Origin: Actinomycetes bacterium
GTDB lineage: Bacteria > Actinomycetota > Acidimicrobiia > Acidimicrobiales > Acidimicrobiaceae
Reading direction: 5' to 3'
NCBI GenBank assembly: GCA_021806545.1
Contig: JAJZXI010000002.1
Coordinates: forward strand, 1 to 64,000
Length of the DNA: 64,000 nt
The notes under the pieces were generated by a model. The model was given only the letters and a program-made list of their open reading frames with translations. It searched no databases and was not told the origin of the DNA. Shown in pieces: positions 55,223-64,000 of this stretch. Position 1 is the stretch's first letter, and every line of letters starts with the position of its first letter. Both the position numbers and the translations under genes were made by a program.

Positions 55223-57062
55223 TGTTGCGGTGGCATTGGTCCTGGTGCCTCTTGTCCTGATGTTGTCGATGTCGGGAAGGGATACCCAGCTGGCCTCGTC
55301 CAGAGGACGACTGGCCTTGGCACGCGCGGTTGGTGTCGCCACTAAGTCCCAGGCTCTAACGGTTGACTTTCGTTGGTCCGGGACTTCGCGAGGGACAGAG
55401 GCGTTCCTGGTCGTCTATCCGAGCACCTCCTCGAGGTCGCAGCTTCGTCAAACGCTACGTCTGGGCCCAGGTGGCTCTCCACTGGCACTGTCGAGGCCGG
55501 TTCCCCTTATCGCATTAAAAAAGGGTTCGTCTGGCGACTACCATCTGGATTCGCAGATCTTCTCAGAGATCTCGTGCGGAGTGGACTGCGCGGGTGTTTA
55601 CCCGGTCGAGCTGCGGATCGCCAGCGCACAGACCGGAGCCACCCTCGGGCAGCTTATTATGGGTGTTCCGTTCTTTCCGTCGGGTCAAGCCGCGACCATT
55701 CCCCTGGGCGTAGCTCCAGTGTTGCACTTGGAGCTAGCCCCGTCGTCGAAACGAGTCAACGCCGCCCTGGCACGGCTTTCGAGTTCGCCGACCGCGGTAA
55801 CCATCTCTCTCGGTGGGTCGCTCGGTACGTCGATCGTTGATCAGGCCCGGTTTGCGTCGCTGATCGGACCCCCCAATCTCCACCAACGCATCATTTCGCC
55901 GTATGCTCCACCACTATCAGCGTGCGGGCTTGGCAACTTCGCTTCGCTCATTGGGTTTAGCGCCCGGCTAAACCTATCGCGCCAAATCAACGGGGCTGGT
56001 TCGAATGCGGTGGCATTCTCCCAGGTCCCGGGCCGATCCGAGTTGAGCGCGTTGCATGGCCAGAAAATCATGACCGCAGTGGTACCGGATGGGGTTCTTG
56101 GGCAACTCGCATCGGTACTGTCGGTATCCGACCCTGCCTATATACGCATAGCCGGACTGACACTATTGGGTTCGAGTCGGCAGCTGAGCAGCGAGTTCGC
56201 CAACGCTACCGCACCAGCAGGTTACCAACGACTGCTAGCCGATCTCGCTCAGTTCTACTTCCAGGCGCCGGCGCAAAGCGGTCGGGTGGCAACCATGCAG
56301 GTGAACATCACCTCGCCGCAAGAGATTGACGGCCTCGTCACTGTCTTGGACCGTCTCCATAGCACCCCGCTGTTTCGGATCCTCACGGTTGACCAGGCCG
56401 CCCGACTGCCGAGTAGCCAGATCTCCCAGTCAGATCTCAGCCTTGCAAGTGCACCCAGACACTGCACGCCTATGACGCGAGCACTTCGGTCGTCCTTGGA
56501 CGGTCTGAGCGGGCTGGCATCGGCAGATCGAGGTTCGCGCACAGGCCTCAACGATCTCGTCGGTCTGGCGCAGCTCGCAAGCTCTACCGAGCCAGCGATC
56601 AGCCGCCAAGCTACCGCGTTGTTGGGCGACCAAGAACACAAGCTCTTAGCGCAGGTGCAAATCGTAGGCTCGCGGACGATCACCTTGACCTCGCACAGCG
56701 TTTCGATTCCGCTCACATTGTCGTCGACCCTGCCCTTTCCTATCGGCGTGCGGATGTCGATTCACTCGTCTGAGATCGCCTTCCCGAAGGGCGCAACGCG
56801 TAGCGTCGAGCTTCGCCGCGGGACCGCGACGGTGTCGCTCCCGGTGGTGGTCAAGGCGCTTGGCACTTTTGCGGCGGTGGTAGTGGTGGCGGCCCCCAAT
56901 GGGAGGGTGTTGCTGACTACGACATTGACCGTGCACTCGACCGGGTTCTCGACCGTCGGAATCGTCTTGACCATTGGGGCGGCGTTGGTTCTCATCACCT
57001 GGTGGGTGCGCTCGGCACGGCGTCACCGAAAGAAGACGGGTGATACGTGCTCGCCCGAATAA
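55203..57062 (+). CDS. DUF6049-like exported membrane-anchored protein upstream of murJ
   Basis: About 619 residues from TTG 55203, which follows GGAGGGG and avoids most of the preceding gene. The N-terminus has a signal/anchor (SVAVALVLVPLVLMLSM), a large extracytoplasmic region rich in Ser/Ala/Leu follows, and there is one C-terminal TM (IVLTIGAALVLITWWV) with a basic tail SARRHRKK. In actinobacteria a protein of this layout (DUF6049; mycobacterial Rv3909) is encoded directly before murJ. The function is unknown, but a link to cell-wall precursor export is suggested by this context. It overlaps murJ by 16 bases. Confidence 0.7.
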   Translation: MSHLPRSVAVALVLVPLVLMLSMSGRDTQLASSRGRLALARAVGVATKSQALTVDFRWSGTSRGTEAFLVVYPSTSSRSQLRQTLRLGPGGSPLALSRPVPLIALKKGSSGDYHLDSQIFSEISCGVDCAGVYPVELRIASAQTGATLGQLIMGVPFFPSGQAATIPLGVAPVLHLELAPSSKRVNAALARLSSSPTAVTISLGGSLGTSIVDQARFASLIGPPNLHQRIISPYAPPLSACGLGNFASLIGFSARLNLSRQINGAGSNAVAFSQVPGRSELSALHGQKIMTAVVPDGVLGQLASVLSVSDPAYIRIAGLTLLGSSRQLSSEFANATAPAGYQRLLADLAQFYFQAPAQSGRVATMQVNITSPQEIDGLVTVLDRLHSTPLFRILTVDQAARLPSSQISQSDLSLASAPRHCTPMTRALRSSLDGLSGLASADRGSRTGLNDLVGLAQLASSTEPAISRQATALLGDQEHKLLAQVQIVGSRTITLTSHSVSIPLTLSSTLPFPIGVRMSIHSSEIAFPKGATRSVELRRGTATVSLPVVVKALGTFAAVVVVAAPNGRVLLTTTLTVHSTGFSTVGIVLTIGAALVLITWWVRSARRHRKKTGDTCSPE

Positions 57063-58648
57063 AGCGCTTACTCTTTGGCACTCGTGAGTCCGCGAGTCAG
57101 AATGCGGCGTTGCTGGCGGCCGGCACGCTCACCTCGCGAATCACGGGTCTCATCCGCCTGGTGGTTTTGGCGGTAGTTCTCGGTGTCCGTCCTCTTGCAG
57201 ATGCATACAACCTCGGTAACAACACCCCGAATATGCTCTATGACCTTCTGCTGGGTGGTGTGATATCAGCGACCCTCTTGCCTGTGCTCTCCGCTCGCTT
57301 TAGCGTCGCTGGGCGTCGACTGGGTACGAAGTCACAATCCACCGTCCTGACGCTTGGTATCATAGGACTCCTCATTGCGACCGTCATCTTCGAACTCTTG
57401 ACCCCCGCGATCATCGGCCTTTACACCATCGCCAACCATCATGGCTATGCCGTTGCGCAACGGCAGCTCGCCGTCGAATTGTTGCGGCTCTTTGCTCCCC
57501 AACTCTTCTTTTACGGTGCGATTTCGTTGTTCACGGCGGTGCTGAACCTACGGGGCAATTTCGCGTCGGCAGCCTTTGCCCCGATCGCAAACAACGTCGT
57601 CGCCGTGCTCTCACTAGTGCTGTTTGCAGCACTGTACCCTGGGGCGAACCTCAACGTCGTTTTGGCACACTCGAGCGCAGCACTCATCCTCGGCCTTGGG
57701 TCCACGGCTGGTGTGGCGGCCCAGATGCTTGTGCTATTGCCGGTGATGTTTCGCCTTGGGATCGACTTTCGCCCATCGTTCTCGCTCCGAGACCCCGCCG
57801 TTCGGGAGATGTTCTCGCTCTCATCGTGGACCGTCGGCTTTGTCATGGCAAATCAGATTGCCGTCTTTGTAGTGTTAGCCATCGCCGACGCACGACCTGG
57901 ATTTGTGAGCGCCTACAACTACGCCTACCTCTTCTTTCAACTGCCGTATGCGATCGTCTCACTTTCGATTATGACGGCGTTACAGCCACGTCTCGCGCGT
58001 CTTTGGGCTACCGATGATCGAGGTGGATTCGCGGCGAACCTCACGCGTGCGCTTCGCGCGAGTGTCGCGATTACGCTGCCGTTGGCAGCGGTTATGTTGG
58101 TGGGCGCTCCGGTCGGGCTCGACCTCGTGCTGCGTTATGGCGCGGTCGGTCTCGCTGGTGTACATCTGACCGCAGAGGCACTTCAAGGCTTCGCACTCGG
58201 TCTTCCCGGTTTTGCCCTCTTCCTCTCGATCATCCAGGGTCTGCAGGCGGCGCGAAGCGCCAAGGTGGTGTTCATGCTCTACGTCGTCGAGAACGGTCTC
58301 AACATCGTGCTTGCCTTCGCACTGGTGGATCGATTTGGGATTGCGGGGCTTACGATAGCGCTTTCGGTGGCCTACACGGTAGCGGCGCTACTCGGTGTAC
58401 TTGTACTCCGTCGGATGCATGCGGTCCGACCACTCGGCGACTCGTTTCGAGTATGGCTTCGCCTTGGGTTGATCGGTGCGGTTGCTGCTGTCGTGTTGAG
58501 CGAGACGCTGCCCTCTGTTGACGCGCAGAGAAGTATTGGCTTCTTCCTGCAGACGCTAGGCGCGGTGCTGATCAGTGCGGGAATCTTCGTGGTGCTCAAC
58601 GCACTTGCAGCTAGACTTGGCCGCCAGAGAAGGGAGCTACAACAATGA
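57047..58648 (+). CDS. murJ: Lipid II flippase MurJ (MviN)
   Basis: 533 residues, 14 TM segments expected. The hallmarks are AGTLTSRITGLIRLVVLAVVLG, NLGNNTPNMLYDLLLGGVISA and the later FVMANQIAVFVVL and LALVDRFGIAGLTIALSVAYTV. It moves lipid II across the membrane for peptidoglycan synthesis. The mycobacterial homologue has a kinase-linked C-terminal extension, which is missing here. GTG 57047; it overlaps the DUF6049-like gene upstream and degV (4 bases) downstream. Confidence 0.94.
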   Translation: MLARIKRLLFGTRESASQNAALLAAGTLTSRITGLIRLVVLAVVLGVRPLADAYNLGNNTPNMLYDLLLGGVISATLLPVLSARFSVAGRRLGTKSQSTVLTLGIIGLLIATVIFELLTPAIIGLYTIANHHGYAVAQRQLAVELLRLFAPQLFFYGAISLFTAVLNLRGNFASAAFAPIANNVVAVLSLVLFAALYPGANLNVVLAHSSAALILGLGSTAGVAAQMLVLLPVMFRLGIDFRPSFSLRDPAVREMFSLSSWTVGFVMANQIAVFVVLAIADARPGFVSAYNYAYLFFQLPYAIVSLSIMTALQPRLARLWATDDRGGFAANLTRALRASVAITLPLAAVMLVGAPVGLDLVLRYGAVGLAGVHLTAEALQGFALGLPGFALFLSIIQGLQAARSAKVVFMLYVVENGLNIVLAFALVDRFGIAGLTIALSVAYTVAALLGVLVLRRMHAVRPLGDSFRVWLRLGLIGAVAAVVLSETLPSVDAQRSIGFFLQTLGAVLISAGIFVVLNALAARLGRQRRELQQ

Positions 58649-59484
58649 CGGTCGCGGTGGTGGTGGATTCGGCGTCGGATCTGCCGAATGAGCTTGCGGA
58701 CGCCTTGGAGATCCGCCGGGTTCCGTTGAACATCAATATCGGCGGTGTTGAGCACAAGGACGGCACCGAGCTCTCTCGCGAGCACTTTTGGGAGCTCGTT
58801 CGTTCAAGCGACCAGTTGCCCAAGACATCCGCGCCCTCGCCAGCGGAGTTTGACGCAGCCTTTAGTAACGCTCTGGACACGGGCGCGAGCCACGTGATCT
58901 GCTTCACCATGACCCAGGGTCTGTCGGCGACCTTCCAATCTGCGGTGACGGCGGCGAGTGCCTATTCGAATCGTGTGACGGTTCTCGACACTCAGACGTT
59001 GACGATTGGTGAGGGCCTCGTGGCGATTGGTGTCGCCACGGCAGCTCGGGAGGGTGCAACGCCGTCAGAGTGTCGATCACTGGGCGCCTCCTTGATCGAA
59101 CGGGTTCGGACGTTCGGCACCTTGGACACTTTGGAGAACCTTCGACGTGGCGGCAGGATCGGTGCCGCGAGCGCACTCCTCGGCACGCTGATGTCGTTCA
59201 AACCCTTGATCGAGGTACGCAATGGTGGCATTGAGGCGGCCGGCCGCGTACGCACCCGGAAGGCTGCGCTGACGACGCTTCTGGAAAAGTTCGAGGGAAA
59301 CGGACCCTATGAGCGAGTGGGTCTGGTCCATGCGATGGCACCAGATCTCGATGAGGTGCTTTCACGGGTGAGGCAGACAACTGGTGTAGAGGACGTGGTA
59401 GTAACGGTGATGGGTGCGACGATCGGCACCCATGCCGGCCTCGGAGCCCTTGGTATCTCAGTCGTCACGTCGGAGTCCAAGTAA
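58645..59484 (+). CDS. DegV family fatty-acid-binding protein
   Basis: 279 residues. It shows VAVVVDSASDLPNELAD at the start, QLPKTSAPSPAEFDAAF, and the lipid-contacting SHVICFTMTQGLSATFQSA. DegV/FakB proteins bind a fatty acid and present it to a FakA-type kinase; no fakA is visible here. GRIGAASALLGTLMSFKPLI is the conserved C-terminal domain. The ATGA overlap with murJ makes it part of that operon. Confidence 0.92.
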   Translation: MTVAVVVDSASDLPNELADALEIRRVPLNINIGGVEHKDGTELSREHFWELVRSSDQLPKTSAPSPAEFDAAFSNALDTGASHVICFTMTQGLSATFQSAVTAASAYSNRVTVLDTQTLTIGEGLVAIGVATAAREGATPSECRSLGASLIERVRTFGTLDTLENLRRGGRIGAASALLGTLMSFKPLIEVRNGGIEAAGRVRTRKAALTTLLEKFEGNGPYERVGLVHAMAPDLDEVLSRVRQTTGVEDVVVTVMGATIGTHAGLGALGISVVTSESK

Positions 59485-59511
59485 GCTGGACGGAAATTGA
59501 GGGGAGTGCAC

Positions 59512-59862
59512 ATGGCTGATCGGCAGAACCAGACGGAGGCACCGCGCGACATCGCGTCGCGCGCCACGGAGTGGGTCGATGAAGTCACTAGGTTTCTGCA
59601 GAACAAGGCGGTCTCGCCGTTGTTCTGGGTGGCACGAGCGATCATCTTCGGTCTGGTTGGACTGGTGCTGGTTATCGTTGGAGCAGTTCTGGCCGTCGAT
59701 GCGTTGGTAAAGCTGCTCGATGCCTATCTTTTCGCTGATCGTGTATGGATCACCTACTTTGTCCTTGGTGGACTGGCGCTCCTGGTGTCGATTGTTGCCT
59801 GGCGGAAGATGGGTCAATACCGTTTTTCTGGCGTTCAGACGCCAACTCGACCGACACCATGA
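59512..59862 (+). CDS. Small two-TM membrane protein, actinobacterial type
   Basis: 116 residues from ATG 59512 with AGGGGAG upstream. The soluble N-terminus is RATEWVDEVTRFLQNKAVSP; the TM segments are about 40-62 (IIFGLVGLVLVIVGAVLAV) and 78-98. A short basic tail ends RKMGQYRF. Its function is unknown; it lies between degV and trxB. Confidence 0.75.
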   Translation: MADRQNQTEAPRDIASRATEWVDEVTRFLQNKAVSPLFWVARAIIFGLVGLVLVIVGAVLAVDALVKLLDAYLFADRVWITYFVLGGLALLVSIVAWRKMGQYRFSGVQTPTRPTP

Positions 59863-59980
59863 GCGGGAATCACTCACTGCACAGATTGGTTATAGGACTC
59901 ATACGCTCAAGACCTACGGTATCAGATCAAAACCATGGTGATCCCAAGGCGTTGCGGGCCAGAGAGTAACGAGGGCAACA

Positions 59981-60949
59981 GTGACAGAACATGCGAAGGT
60001 AGTGATTATTGGGTCGGGTCCAGCAGGGCTCACGTCGGCGATCTATGCCGCTCGGGCGGATCTTGAGCCGATTGTTCTCGAGGGCGAGCCGTCGTCGACC
60101 TCCGATCAACCGGGCGGTCAGCTCATGTTGACCACTGAGATCGAAAACTTCCCTGGATTCGTTGATGGTATTCTTGGGCCGGAGCTGATGGCGAATTTCC
60201 GGGGTCAGGCCGAGCGCTTCGGTGCCAGAATGCACTCTGCGAAGGCGTCTCGCGTGGACTTCTCGGGCGGCCGACCGGCGATTTGGACCTCCGATCGACC
60301 GGGAGGTGACGACCCAACCTACACCGCGGACGCGATCATTATCGCGACCGGTGCACGGTCGTTAATGCTCGGTATTGACGATGAGCTTCGCCTTGTTGGT
60401 CATGGTGTGTCGACGTGCGCAACGTGTGACGGTTTCTTCTTTCGCGGACACCACATAGCGGTTGTGGGAGGTGGGGACTCCGCGCTCGAGGAGGCATTGT
60501 TCCTGACCAAGTTCGCTGAGTCGGTAACGATCATCCACCGCAGAGATCGTCTACGAGCTTCAAAGATCATGCAGGATCGGGCGATGGCGAACCCGAAAAT
60601 CTCGTTCCTTTGGAACCGGCAGGTGGTGGCACTCCACGATGAGGGGGGCTCGTTGGCTGGAGTCACAACCCAGGACACAATGGGAGACGCTCGCGAACGG
60701 CACGACTTTACGGGGCTGTTTGTCGCCATTGGCCATGCGCCCAATACCGATATCTTCAAGGGTCAGCTCGAGATGGACGATCTTGGCTACATTGCTACGC
60801 GGCCAGGCTCCACAGCCACCAGCGTCCAGGGCGTTTTCGCGGCTGGAGATGTGCAGGACCATGTCTACCGCCAAGCAATTACCGCTGCGGGGTCGGGCTG
60901 CCAGGCGGCTCTCGATGTCGAGCGCTATCTCGCGGACCGTGAGCCCTAA
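59981..60949 (+). CDS. trxB: Thioredoxin reductase
   Basis: 322 residues from GTG 59981. The FAD motif IIGSGPAGLTSAIYAARAD, the redox pair CATCDGFFFRG, the NADPH motif AVVGGGDSALEEALFL and the C-terminal VFAAGDVQDHVYRQAITAAG are all present. It keeps thioredoxin reduced at the expense of NADPH. It is followed by trxA after about 70 bases. Confidence 0.96.
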   Translation: MTEHAKVVIIGSGPAGLTSAIYAARADLEPIVLEGEPSSTSDQPGGQLMLTTEIENFPGFVDGILGPELMANFRGQAERFGARMHSAKASRVDFSGGRPAIWTSDRPGGDDPTYTADAIIIATGARSLMLGIDDELRLVGHGVSTCATCDGFFFRGHHIAVVGGGDSALEEALFLTKFAESVTIIHRRDRLRASKIMQDRAMANPKISFLWNRQVVALHDEGGSLAGVTTQDTMGDARERHDFTGLFVAIGHAPNTDIFKGQLEMDDLGYIATRPGSTATSVQGVFAAGDVQDHVYRQAITAAGSGCQAALDVERYLADREP

Positions 60950-61018
60950 ACAGGAAGCGATGGGCTAGACTGTTAGTAGTTGCTTATGCAATCAATTGTG
61001 CGATGAATGGAGTGTGAT

Positions 61019-61351
61019 ATGAGTGTAGAGATCATCGAACTCAACGACCAGAATTTCGATGAGCGCATCAAGGCGTCGGCGACCCCGGTGCTAGTAGACT
61101 TCTGGGCAGAGTGGTGTGGACCGTGCAAGATGATTGCTCCGATTCTCGAGGAGATAGCCGAGGACAAAAATGGACAGCTGACGATCGGGAAGCTCAATGT
61201 CGACAATGCGCTGCAGGTAGCGCGGAGGTTCGAGATCATGAGCATACCGACGCTGATGCTTTTCCGCGACGGCGAACCGGTGAAGAGGATCGTCGGGGCG
61301 ATGTCAAAGCGAGCACTGCTCAAGGAGCTCGATCCAGCGCTCGCTGGTTGA
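61019..61351 (+). CDS. trxA: Thioredoxin
   Basis: 110 residues from ATG 61019. The active site is DFWAEWCGPCKMIAPIL, and the cis-Pro loop SIPTLMLFRDGE follows. It is the general protein disulfide reductant. Its stop overlaps the start of the CwlM-like gene. Confidence 0.96.
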   Translation: MSVEIIELNDQNFDERIKASATPVLVDFWAEWCGPCKMIAPILEEIAEDKNGQLTIGKLNVDNALQVARRFEIMSIPTLMLFRDGEPVKRIVGAMSKRALLKELDPALAG

Positions 61352-62337
61352 GTTCCCCTCAACGGACGGCCCTTCCTGGCCCAGAGGCGAAGCGGGCAGA
61401 CGTAGCAGCGCGATTGGCCAAGCTTGGGTTTCGTGTTGAGGACGGTTGCGAGGAGATCGAAGGGGCGATCAAGGCGTTTCAGTTGTCGCGGGGGATTCCC
61501 GAGACAGGGGAGTGCGATCTCATCACCTGGCGAACTATCGTCGAGGCCGGCTTTACCTTTGGCGATCGAGTCTTGTACCTGCGTAGTCCGAGTTTTCGTG
61601 GCGACGATGTCGCTTGGCTTCAAGAGCGGCTCGGGAACCTTGGCTTTGACCCAGGGCGCGTCGACGGTATCTTCGGGTCGCGGACGCGGGACGCGCTGCA
61701 GGATTTTCAAACGAACGTTGCGCTGCCTGCTGATGGTATCTGCGGAGGAGCGACGGTTGACGAGCTGCGCCGCGTCTTTGGCAGATCCAGCGAACATATC
61801 CATGGCGTTCTGGAGCGTCAGGATCTCCATGTTCGACGCAAGCCACTGACAGAGGCCTCGATCGCAGTGCTCGGCTCGTTGCCACTCGAACAGCAGGCGG
61901 AGCTACTTGCTCAGCGGCTTCGGGCAAGGGGAGCCAGGGCGGTCGCGATCACCGACACGGATCAGTCACGGCTGGCCGTCATTGCCAACACAAGACAGCT
62001 CGATCTGGTGACCTACTTCGATTTTTCCACGTTCGGGCTACAGGTGGCGTATTACTCGGGCTTTCGTTACACATCACCGGCTGGCATGCTTTTGGCACAG
62101 ATGGTATCGACCGGCCTGGAGGGACTACGGCTTCCCGTCCCGGTCAGTCTTCGCGGAATGACATTGCCAATTCTTCGTGAGACGAGGATGCCAGCCGTAT
62201 CGATCGCCATTGACCACCCCCACCACTGGCTGATACTGGGCCCAGAAGTGGTAGAGGCGGTCGCTGGCTCAATCGAGCGCTTTCTCGTCGATCCGGGGCA
62301 AGAGCCCCAAGATGCGATGGGTTCAATTCCGAATTAG
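61348..62337 (+). CDS. CwlM-like protein: two peptidoglycan-binding domains plus degenerate amidase domain
   Basis: 329 residues from TTG 61348, which gives an SSPQRTAL N-terminus like actinobacterial CwlM and overlaps trxA. Two PG_binding_1 units are clear: [18 protein letters not shown] to [15 protein letters not shown], and [20 protein letters not shown] to [15 protein letters not shown]. The C-terminal part (about 140-320) aligns with Amidase_3 ([40 protein letters not shown]). However, the D-P-G-H-G-G start, the zinc His/Glu ligands and the catalytic Glu (A of PAVSIAID) are not found. Mycobacterial CwlM, encoded at the same place, is an essential regulator of peptidoglycan precursor synthesis (MurA) rather than a hydrolase; the same is likely here. 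Confidence 0.85.
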   Translation: MSSPQRTALPGPEAKRADVAARLAKLGFRVEDGCEEIEGAIKAFQLSRGIPETGECDLITWRTIVEAGFTFGDRVLYLRSPSFRGDDVAWLQERLGNLGFDPGRVDGIFGSRTRDALQDFQTNVALPADGICGGATVDELRRVFGRSSEHIHGVLERQDLHVRRKPLTEASIAVLGSLPLEQQAELLAQRLRARGARAVAITDTDQSRLAVIANTRQLDLVTYFDFSTFGLQVAYYSGFRYTSPAGMLLAQMVSTGLEGLRLPVPVSLRGMTLPILRETRMPAVSIAIDHPHHWLILGPEVVEAVAGSIERFLVDPGQEPQDAMGSIPN

Positions 62338-63407
62338 GCTCTGGGGCGAGCGTAGTCGTTGACCATCTCTTGTGCGATGCCGTCGCGAAACTGTTGTGGA
62401 GGTGACTTCATGAAGTAGGCAGACGGCCCGAGCAGTGGCCCGCCCTCCCCTCGATCGAGGGCGATCTTCGCACAACGCACGGCGTCGATGATAACCCCCG
62501 CGCTGTTGGGAGAGTCCCACACTTCGAGCTTGAGCTCGATGTTCAAGGGAACGTCACCAAAGTTACGACCCTCGAGTCGGATGTAGGCCCATTTGCGGTC
62601 CTCCAGCCAAGGAACGTGGTCCGATGGTCCAATATGCACGTCGTTCGCCTCGATACCATGATCGATCTGACTGGTTACCGATTGGGTCTTGGAGATCTTC
62701 TTCGACTCCAGCCGCTCACGCTCGAGCATGTTCTTGAAGTCCATGTTGCCACCGACGTTTAACTGATAAGTTCGGTCGATCACCAACCCGCGGTCCTCAA
62801 AGAGTCGGGCTAGGGTGCGATGGACGATCGTAGCCCCGACCTGGCTCTTGATGTCGTCGCCCACGATTGGGACCCCGGCAGCGGTGAACTTTGCCGCCCA
62901 TTCAGGATCGGAGGCGATGAACACAGGGATCGCGTTCACGAAGGCGACCTTGGCGTCAAGACAGGCCTGTGCATAGAACTTCTGCGCTTTTTCTGAGCCT
63001 ACCGGTAGGTAGGCAACCAAAACGTCGACACGCGCCGCGCGGAGTACCTCCACGACATCGACGGGATCGATCGGCGATTCCTCGATGGACTCCCGATAGT
63101 ATTTGCCGAGACCGTCAAGCGTTGGACCGCGTTGCACCGTTATCTGACTGTCGGGAACATCTGCAAACTTAATGGTATTGTTGCGGCCAGCGAAGATCGC
63201 CTTGGAGAGATTCACCCCAACTTTGGTGGCATCCACATCGAAGGCAGCAACGAACTCAAGATCACTGACGTGATAGTCCCCGAGTTGAACGTGCATGAGG
63301 CCGGGGACCTCATCGTCTGGACTTGCATTCTTGTAGTAGTGAACCCCCTGTATCAGCGAGCTGGCACAGTTACCAACGCCGGCGATAGCAACGCGTACTT
63401 TTGACAT
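62334..63407 (-). CDS. ino1: Inositol-3-phosphate synthase
   Basis: 357 residues, the actinobacterial/archaeal type. Motifs: [18 protein letters not shown] (NAD), FAAFD-type segment [38 protein letters not shown] and the Lys/Asn-rich active-site region [19 protein letters not shown]. It converts glucose 6-phosphate to inositol 3-phosphate for phosphatidylinositol and mycothiol. ATG 63407 has GGAAGGGGAG upstream. Its stop overlaps that of the convergent CwlM-like gene; padR is just upstream. Confidence 0.95.
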   Translation of the reverse strand: MSKVRVAIAGVGNCASSLIQGVHYYKNASPDDEVPGLMHVQLGDYHVSDLEFVAAFDVDATKVGVNLSKAIFAGRNNTIKFADVPDSQITVQRGPTLDGLGKYYRESIEESPIDPVDVVEVLRAARVDVLVAYLPVGSEKAQKFYAQACLDAKVAFVNAIPVFIASDPEWAAKFTAAGVPIVGDDIKSQVGATIVHRTLARLFEDRGLVIDRTYQLNVGGNMDFKNMLERERLESKKISKTQSVTSQIDHGIEANDVHIGPSDHVPWLEDRKWAYIRLEGRNFGDVPLNIELKLEVWDSPNSAGVIIDAVRCAKIALDRGEGGPLLGPSAYFMKSPPQQFRDGIAQEMVNDYARPRA

Positions 63408-63431
63408 TGTGCTCCCCTTCCTTTCTCTTGC

Positions 63432-64000
63432 TTACCGCGAGAGCGCTTGCTGCTCTCGAAGATTCTTCAGTTCATGTTCGATCCATTGTTGCTCTGCGTC
63501 GAGACGATGTTCGAGACCTTGTTGTACCTGGCGAAGACCTTCCGAGGTGGTCACAAGCTCGCGTAGGTCCTGAATTCGCTCGTTAATGCGCCTGACCCGG
63601 CGCTCAAGGAGTGAGAGGCGTTCGTCGAAGGTGAGTCGTGTACTAAAGGCGGTGGCAAACCAGAATGCTCGGTCGTCATCAATGTCGACGTCACGGAGCA
63701 TTATCACGAGCGCCTTCTCGCCGGCCTCCGTAATGCCATAGACTTTGCGATTCCGGTGTCCCAGGATGGGTCGGTCGATGTTGTCCAGGAGCGCAAGTTC
63801 TGCTGCAAGTGCCCCCGAGAGTTGACGCGGGTCGAATCGATCCCTAAGACCCGCTCCAGTCTCGGAACGGATGAATCCGCGGCGCTCGAGCTTGGCCAAT
63901 GCAGGGTAGAGCGACCCCCAGGACATGGTCGTGATTGCACCGAAGGCGGTGTCGATCCGTCGCTTCAACTCGTATCCGTGCATGCGCTCGTCAGCGAGAA
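63432..64000 (-). CDS. PadR-family transcriptional regulator, 5' end outside window
   Basis: At least 189 residues; the frame continues beyond the right edge (LADERMHGYELKRR reads in from 64000). The winged helix is visible (MSWGSLYPALAKLERRGFIRSE), followed by a C-terminal coiled-coil (RRVRRINERIQDLRELV, RLDAEQQWIEHELKNL). PadR proteins repress genes in response to small molecules. The pairing with ino1, 24 bases downstream, is also known in mycobacteria, so they are likely cotranscribed. Confidence 0.9.
   Translation of the reverse strand, partial: LADERMHGYELKRRIDTAFGAITTMSWGSLYPALAKLERRGFIRSETGAGLRDRFDPRQLSGALAAELALLDNIDRPILGHRNRKVYGITEAGEKALVIMLRDVDIDDDRAFWFATAFSTRLTFDERLSLLERRVRRINERIQDLRELVTTSEGLRQVQQGLEHRLDAEQQWIEHELKNLREQQALSR

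Overview
The window looks like the origin-proximal part of an actinobacterial chromosome, most likely an Acidimicrobiia-type organism (Ferrimicrobium/Acidimicrobium-like). That lineage is inferred from gene content and order, not from a database search. The strongest evidence is the block at 36-64 kb. Going outward from the origin on the minus strand it reads dnaA, dnaN, recF, a DUF721-like gene, gyrB, gyrA. On the plus strand it reads rpmH, rnpA, yidD, yidC, jag, rsmG, parA, parB. Then come cca (minus) and a DUF6049-like gene, murJ, trxB, trxA and a cwlM-like gene (plus), and ino1 and padR (minus). This is close to the order known from mycobacteria. Base composition is moderately GC-rich, and GTG/TTG starts and gene overlaps are common.

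Layout. 0-10 kb: the end of a secreted protein with tandem CBM2 domains; a four-gene peptide-salvage group on the minus strand (family 5 binding protein, asparaginase-type Ntn hydrolase, M55 D-aminopeptidase DppA, M14-type deacylase); a ketopantoate reductase-amidase fusion; a DUF885 metallopeptidase-like protein; an SDR dehydrogenase. 10-17 kb: a NarL-type two-component pair, a GT87-like membrane protein and two adjacent genes carrying four YbjQ-like domains. 16.5-21.4 kb is an accessory, partly decayed zone: a type IV AbiE toxin-antitoxin pair, a truncated ogt, and an MFS gene flanked by direct copies of its own 3' end. 21-29 kb: a DUF5666 protein divergent from an OmpR-type two-component system (with an 11-bp tandem repeat between them), a minimal divergent merA/merR pair, and a large PAS-PAS-GGDEF-EAL protein. 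29-35 kb: small and accessory genes, an amidase, an amino-acid permease remnant and a broken IS607-type element in which tnpA remains are joined to the end of tnpB. 35-64 kb: the origin block and its neighbours.

How it fits together. The dnaN-dnaA gap carries DnaA boxes beside a run of TAA/TAG trinucleotides in the geometry described for a bacterial basal unwinding element, so it is the best oriC candidate. ParA/ParB with two parS sites form the segregation system. YidC, YidD, RnpA, Jag and RsmG are the usual membrane-insertion and RNA-processing group. MurJ, the DUF6049-like protein and a CwlM-like protein form a cell-wall group in which the CwlM-like protein seems to have lost the amidase zinc ligands. 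Ino1 points to inositol metabolism (phosphatidylinositol or mycothiol).

No tRNA, rRNA or CRISPR array was recognised. The most notable points are the KPR-amidase fusion, the oriC architecture, the natural GyrA/GyrB residues at quinolone-resistance positions, the degenerate CwlM-like protein, the multi-YbjQ pair, the broken IS607 element, and a 1.6-kb stretch without a recognisable gene between rsmG and parS.
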